This document shows, piece after piece, positions 7,110 to 10,387 of a DNA stretch of 10,387 nt. The notes under the pieces were generated by a model. It ran no database searches and was not told where the DNA came from. It saw nothing but the letters and a program-made list of their open reading frames with translations. Position numbers and translations under genes: made by a program. The stretch is from Desulfobacula sp. (GTDB lineage Bacteria > Desulfobacterota > Desulfobacteria > Desulfobacterales > Desulfobacteraceae). The DNA lies in contig JAGLFI010000019.1 of the NCBI GenBank assembly GCA_023144585.1, positions 1 to 10,387 on the forward strand, in the 5' to 3' direction. The stretch's first letter is position 1. Each line of letters begins with the position of its first letter.

Positions 7110-7115
7110 ATTATA
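7110..7115 (-). promoter_or_regulatory. Possible -10 element for PBP1A
   Basis: On the minus strand a perfect TATAAT lies about 92 bases before the PBP1A start. The matching -35 region is poor, with no hexamer at 16-18 bases better than 3/6. An alternative pairing uses TTGCAA (7095-7100) with TAACAC (7072-7077) at 17 bases. Read-through from the EAL-HDOD gene is also possible because no intrinsic terminator is visible between the two genes. Confidence 0.35.
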
Positions 7116-7156
7116 AGTGAGTTTTTAAATTTTTGGTATAAAAATCATACTTCTCT

Positions 7157-8368
7157 TCAAGTATAAAAGGCATTTGCCATATTTATGGCATCGGAATAGA
7201 GTTTTGGTAATTTTTTCTCAATATCGGTCCTTTTAAAAGCCTTGAAAATAGGTTGATTCCAGTTGCCTTTTTCAAATCCCATTATAATATCCAGCATCCT
7301 GGAAAATTCCCGATCATTTCCAAGCAGCGCATTTTTCATCTTATCGGAAAATGCAAGATGTTGGAGAATATCTTCCATTTTAGAATCCATTAGCGCATCC
7401 ATGTAAGAAAACAGACCCAGCGTAAACAGTTCATCAACTGAAAACTTGCTTTTGAAAATTTGACTGAATTTTTCACACATTCTGGCCCGAATGATCGAAA
7501 AACGGATCAACTCATTGGGTTTTGTGTCGCCTAAATCGGAAACAACCACCACGTTGATAAATTTTCTGAGTTCATCCTCGCCAATGTATGCAATGGCATC
7601 CTTGATCGTATCAATGGGAATTCTTCTGCTGAAATATGCTGAATTGGCATACTTGAGCAGCTTAAAAGAGAGCGGAGCATCATTTTTTATAAAAGATTCG
7701 ATTTTTTTAACGTCCAGATTGTTTTGTCCGATTTCATTGACCACTTTGAGTTTGGTAATATGGTTGGTTGATATCCCCTTGGTAGATATTACCTCGGGCC
7801 TGGCAAAAAAATATCCCTGGAAATAGTGAAAGCCCATCTGTTTTGCAATGTTAAATTCATCATAGGTCTCCACCTTCTCAGCCAGCAATTTTAAATTATA
7901 TTTGGACTGAAGGTCATCAATGATGTCTATAAGTGAAGTCAGCGGGGTTGCAACCAAATCAAATTTTATGATTTTGGACAATTTAATCATGGGTTCAAAT
8001 TTTTTGTGATAAACAAAGTCGTCCAGTGCAATGCTGTATCCTCTTTCATTCAACAGGGAAAGGGCAGATACGATATCATCGTCCGGTTCGATATCTTCAA
8101 GGACTTCAATGATAAATTGTTCTTTGGGGAGAAATAAAGGAGCCTTATCCAGAATTAATTTTTTTGTAAAGTTGATCAGGCCTTTCTTATTACCCAGAAT
8201 CTGCTGGATCTCAAAAGGGAAAAAAAGATTGGATAACAGGTTTTTAGTGGCGGTATCACCGTCTATATCGGGAAAAGCATTGGTGATCCCAGATCTGAAC
8301 AGAAGCTCGTAACCGAAGAGTTTCTTGTTTTTGGTAAAAATAGGCTGTCTTGCTAAAAAAACTTCCAT
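7157..8368 (-). CDS. EAL-HDOD signalling protein (YuxH/CdgJ type)
   Basis: A 403-residue soluble protein with an N-terminal EAL-like domain (about 1-195) and a C-terminal HDOD domain (about 200-400). The start MEVFLARQPIF and GYELLFR at 19-25 are typical of stand-alone EAL-HDOD proteins. Several c-di-GMP phosphodiesterase positions remain: E21, N66, E88, D116, D117, K135, E164 and E167, plus QGYFFARP at 184-191. The loop after DDF reads VYHKK instead of the usual GTGYSS-like sequence, and ELL replaces EAL, so catalysis is doubtful. The HDOD half has SAYFSRRIPIDTIKDAIAYIG, the family core, without catalytic HD residues. Related proteins affect motility or surface behaviour, often without c-di-GMP turnover; the role here is unknown. 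The start is clear from homology although no ribosome binding site precedes it. It has a probable promoter at 8410-8437. Confidence 0.94.
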   Translation of the reverse strand: MEVFLARQPIFTKNKKLFGYELLFRSGITNAFPDIDGDTATKNLLSNLFFPFEIQQILGNKKGLINFTKKLILDKAPLFLPKEQFIIEVLEDIEPDDDIVSALSLLNERGYSIALDDFVYHKKFEPMIKLSKIIKFDLVATPLTSLIDIIDDLQSKYNLKLLAEKVETYDEFNIAKQMGFHYFQGYFFARPEVISTKGISTNHITKLKVVNEIGQNNLDVKKIESFIKNDAPLSFKLLKYANSAYFSRRIPIDTIKDAIAYIGEDELRKFINVVVVSDLGDTKPNELIRFSIIRARMCEKFSQIFKSKFSVDELFTLGLFSYMDALMDSKMEDILQHLAFSDKMKNALLGNDREFSRMLDIIMGFEKGNWNQPIFKAFKRTDIEKKLPKLYSDAINMANAFYT

Positions 8369-8409
8369 GTTTTTTTAAATCATTTTTTTTAGCTTCATTT
8401 AAATCTATT

Positions 8410-8437
8410 ATTATAGGGAGAAAAAGGGGTTTGTAAT
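8410..8437 (-). promoter_or_regulatory. Probable sigma-70 promoter for the EAL-HDOD gene
   Basis: On the minus strand TATAAT (8410-8415) is preceded by ATTACA (8432-8437) at 16 bases, 6/6 and 4/6 matches to consensus. Transcription would start near 8403, leaving a leader of about 35 A-rich bases before the ATG at 8368. The leader lacks a Shine-Dalgarno sequence. Confidence 0.6.
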
Positions 8438-8458
8438 GATTTGTTTTCATAACAAATC
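8438..8458. promoter_or_regulatory. Palindrome abutting the EAL-HDOD -35 element, possible operator
   Basis: GATTTGTT (8438-8445) and AACAAATC (8451-8458) are perfect 8-base inverse complements around a 5-base centre. The element touches the -35 hexamer and is centred about 45 bases upstream of the predicted transcription start, where an activator or repressor dimer could act. As RNA it would be an A+U-rich hairpin, but no T-run follows it on the minus strand, so a terminator for the upstream repeat-protein gene is unlikely. Confidence 0.4.
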
Positions 8459-8486
8459 CCTAAAAAAAAGTAAATTTATTTATTTA

Positions 8487-10387
8487 TTATTTTATTTTCC
8501 TCAAGACCCTGGAGGACCATTTGGGATCATTCATCCGACTGCTCAGGCTTGTGCCCAGCTTGGAAAGTGTATGATTGGACTGTGCTTTTTCTTCAGCTTC
8601 CGTGTAGAGTTTCGCAGCAGTATCAGGATCATTCAGCTGGAGTAAAGAAATTTCTGCTAAAAACAACAGGTCATCAAATGATGTCAGTTTTTTTCGGGCC
8701 GACTGCACAATGTTTGATAAGAATATCATATCCGCGGTCTGATGATTTACAAGGGAGATCAGTTGAGCATAATCCCGCTGGGATTGACAGAGCGATTCTG
8801 CAGATTCATAGAGTTTTACAGTCCATTCCTTGTCCCCAACCCAGTTGAAAATTGCTCCGGCAGTACAACTGAAATCAAACAGGGTTTTGCTGTTTTCTTC
8901 GGCTTTAGCCAGCAGGGTTGACGCCCATTCCGTGTCATTGAATTTTTTTACTGCAATAGATGCGAGCTTGATAAGATCACTGTTTTTTTGGTTCTTATTT
9001 TCAATGCCGGTATAAATCTCACGAATCCAGGTCTCATCTTTGAGTGTATCGGCAATGGCACAGGTCAGTTCATCATAGTAACTAAAGTTGGTACATTTAT
9101 CCAGGAGTCCGGTATAAATGTCCCTGACCCAGGTTTCATCCCCTAAGTCCAAATGGATATCAGCACCAAGTTTGATGAAATCGTTAAAATTGACGGTAAG
9201 TGATTTTGCAAATTTGTAAAGTTTGGCTGTATAATAAGTGTCACCCGTTTTCTCAAACACCTCATGGGCCAGTGTCCGCATGGGGAAACAGGTTTTATTT
9301 TCCTGTTCTCTTAAAATAAAATCTGCATACAGATCTTTGAATTCCTCGCGTTTTTTCAGCTGAAAGGAAATTGCCGATGTCCAGGTCTCGTCATCTGTGA
9401 CAATGTCCTGGATAGCTTGGGCTGTTTTAATAAAGTCTGCATTTGTTTTTACAGCCCCTTCCGCCTGTTTGAGAACCTGAACAGCCGCATCCGTGTCTTT
9501 GAGATCTTTTGCCAGGGCAATGGCCAGGTCAACCAATTGGCTGCAGTCCGGATTTGTGGCAGCGGCTTTTTGATAAACAGCAGAGGCAAAGGATGCATCC
9601 CCAGTATTTTCGAATGCAGCTTTGGCAAGTTTCAGATAATCTGCAAACTTTTCAAAAACGGTTTCTGCTTTCTGATAAACTGACATTAGAAAATCTGCAT
9701 CATCCAGCTGTTCTTTTACGGTTTGAGCAAATTTGAGCAGCTCATCTCCGGATTCAAGGGATGCCAGGGCGCTTTTATAAATTTTCTGGGCAAGATCATT
9801 GTCTTGAAGGTCAGCCGTAACACCCGCTGCAAGGACAATAAAATCATCTGCCTTTGAGGCTTTTCTCATAGCTTTTTCATAAATATCTGCCGTCCGGTCT
9901 TTGTCTTTAAACATGTCCAGAATAGATTTTGCAAACGCAACAAAATCATCCATTTTTGAACATTTATCAAATGCCTTTTCAATGGTTTGTTCTGCAAGCT
10001 CTTTGTCTTTGAGAACTTTGGCGATATGATCGCTTAACTCCAGAAAATCCGTTACCTTGACACATTTTGTGCTTGCAGCACCGATGATATCTTTGGAAAC
10101 ATCTTCAAGCTTAAGTTCCTGTGCAGCTGCGGCAAGTTTTAGAAAATCCTCTGTTGAACTGCACAGGTTTTTACCCTGTTCCAAAAGGGAGGTGGCAGCT
10201 TTTTCATCTTCAAGCAGATCAATGCTGGCTTTGGCATATGCGACTGAGTTTTCAAAGGTTTCTGCCCAGTCAGCACCTTCTTCCAAAAGCTCAGCGGCCC
10301 ACTCTTTATCAGAAAGTCCGTCCACAATCTCTTTTGCCACGGCAATATATTCTTCCGGAGCATCACACTCCTCGGCTTTTTCTTCCA
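8487..10387 (-). CDS. Large TPR-like 34-residue helical repeat protein (partial, N terminus beyond the window)
   Basis: The frame is open from the TAA at 8487 to the right edge, at least 632 codons. A GTG near 10340 could start translation, but codons upstream of it already encode repeat sequence, so the true start lies outside. Almost the whole protein is tandem units, mostly 34 residues long. The usual pattern is D at position 3, F/L/Y at 4, L at 7, A at 8, hydrophobic at 11, L at 15, D at 17, A at 21, I/V/L then Y at 24-25, and KA at 27-28. This is the two-helix rhythm of TPR or HAT repeats, but the usual TPR glycine and proline positions are mostly missing. Composition is acidic, and no catalytic motif or membrane segment is visible. 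I do not recognise a named family. A protein-protein scaffold is the general expectation for such solenoids. The EAL-HDOD gene follows 118 bases downstream. Confidence 0.85.
   Translation of the reverse strand, partial: EEKAEECDAPEEYIAVAKEIVDGLSDKEWAAELLEEGADWAETFENSVAYAKASIDLLEDEKAATSLLEQGKNLCSSTEDFLKLAAAAQELKLEDVSKDIIGAASTKCVKVTDFLELSDHIAKVLKDKELAEQTIEKAFDKCSKMDDFVAFAKSILDMFKDKDRTADIYEKAMRKASKADDFIVLAAGVTADLQDNDLAQKIYKSALASLESGDELLKFAQTVKEQLDDADFLMSVYQKAETVFEKFADYLKLAKAAFENTGDASFASAVYQKAAATNPDCSQLVDLAIALAKDLKDTDAAVQVLKQAEGAVKTNADFIKTAQAIQDIVTDDETWTSAISFQLKKREEFKDLYADFILREQENKTCFPMRTLAHEVFEKTGDTYYTAKLYKFAKSLTVNFNDFIKLGADIHLDLGDETWVRDIYTGLLDKCTNFSYYDELTCAIADTLKDETWIREIYTGIENKNQKNSDLIKLASIAVKKFNDTEWASTLLAKAEENSKTLFDFSCTAGAIFNWVGDKEWTVKLYESAESLCQSQRDYAQLISLVNHQTADMIFLSNIVQSARKKLTSFDDLLFLAEISLLQLNDPDTAAKLYTEAEEKAQSNHTLSKLGTSLSSRMNDPKWSSRVLRKIK
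8490..10387 (-). repeat. Array of about 18 tandem 34-residue (about 102-base) repeats
   Basis: Repeat units inside the solenoid gene begin with short signatures such as PEEY, TEDF, VTDF, MDDF, ADDF, FADY, NADF, FNDF, NSDL, LFDF and FDDL. Most are exactly 34 residues apart; one is 33. The array is interrupted around 9240-9390, where a longer, irregular unit contains NKTCFPMRTLAHEVF. Two neighbouring units encode DETWVRDIYTG and DETWIREIYTG and share CCGGTATAAA at 9007 and 9109, exactly 102 bases apart, suggesting a fairly recent unit duplication. Other units are diverged at the DNA level. Confidence 0.85.

Noticed and set aside
8438..8458. Intrinsic terminator for the repeat-protein gene
   Set aside because: The inverted repeat is A+T-rich and is followed on the minus strand by ATTACAAACCCC, not a T-run, so I kept it as a possible operator only.
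10338..10340. GTG at 10340 as the true start of the repeat protein
   Set aside because: The fifteen codons upstream in the same frame continue the repeat pattern (for example PEEYIAVAKE runs across it), so this is an internal valine codon.
1..10387. Mobile elements, CRISPR arrays, tRNA or rRNA genes, toxin-antitoxin pairs
   Set aside because: I found no transposase, terminal inverted repeats, spaced identical repeats, tRNA-like cloverleaf or rRNA sequence; the region looks like core chromosome.

Overview
The window looks like chromosomal core DNA from a sulfate-reducing or related member of the Desulfobacterota (Desulfobacterales-like). The evidence is moderate A+T content, a C-terminal CcsA/ResC-type cytochrome c assembly remnant running into hemA, a 120-residue DksA, and a stand-alone EAL-HDOD protein. 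The lineage is inferred from gene content and protein character, not from a search. I see no mobile element, tRNA, rRNA or CRISPR array, and no gene-free stretch longer than about 140 bases.

Layout. Positions 1-1405 (+) hold the tail of a cytochrome c biogenesis membrane protein followed 10 bases later by hemA (glutamyl-tRNA reductase), pairing heme synthesis with heme delivery. A near-consensus promoter at 1470-1497 opens a second + strand unit (1545-4605): dksA, then a 526-residue protein that fuses a PHP-family phosphoesterase/exonuclease domain to a complete RNase III, then an Elp3-like radical SAM protein without an acetyltransferase domain. This unit meets a minus-strand block convergently with only 7 bases between stop codons. 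Reading leftward, the minus block holds a large 34-residue-repeat (TPR-like) protein whose start lies beyond the right edge, an EAL-HDOD signalling protein with its own probable promoter, and a class A penicillin-binding protein (PBP1A).

The most noteworthy item is the PHP-RNase III fusion at 1919-3499. Both halves keep the catalytic residues of their families and are joined by a short lysine-rich linker. The PHP half resembles the YciV/RNase AM family, whose E. coli member trims 5' ends of rRNAs. RNase III makes the first endonucleolytic cuts in rRNA precursors. A single polypeptide could therefore couple cutting and trimming. A run of nine A residues lies exactly at the domain junction, and slippage there in either direction would yield a PHP-only product of 298 or 302 residues. 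The second item of interest is the protein encoded at the right end, with about 18 tandem helical repeats of unassigned function.
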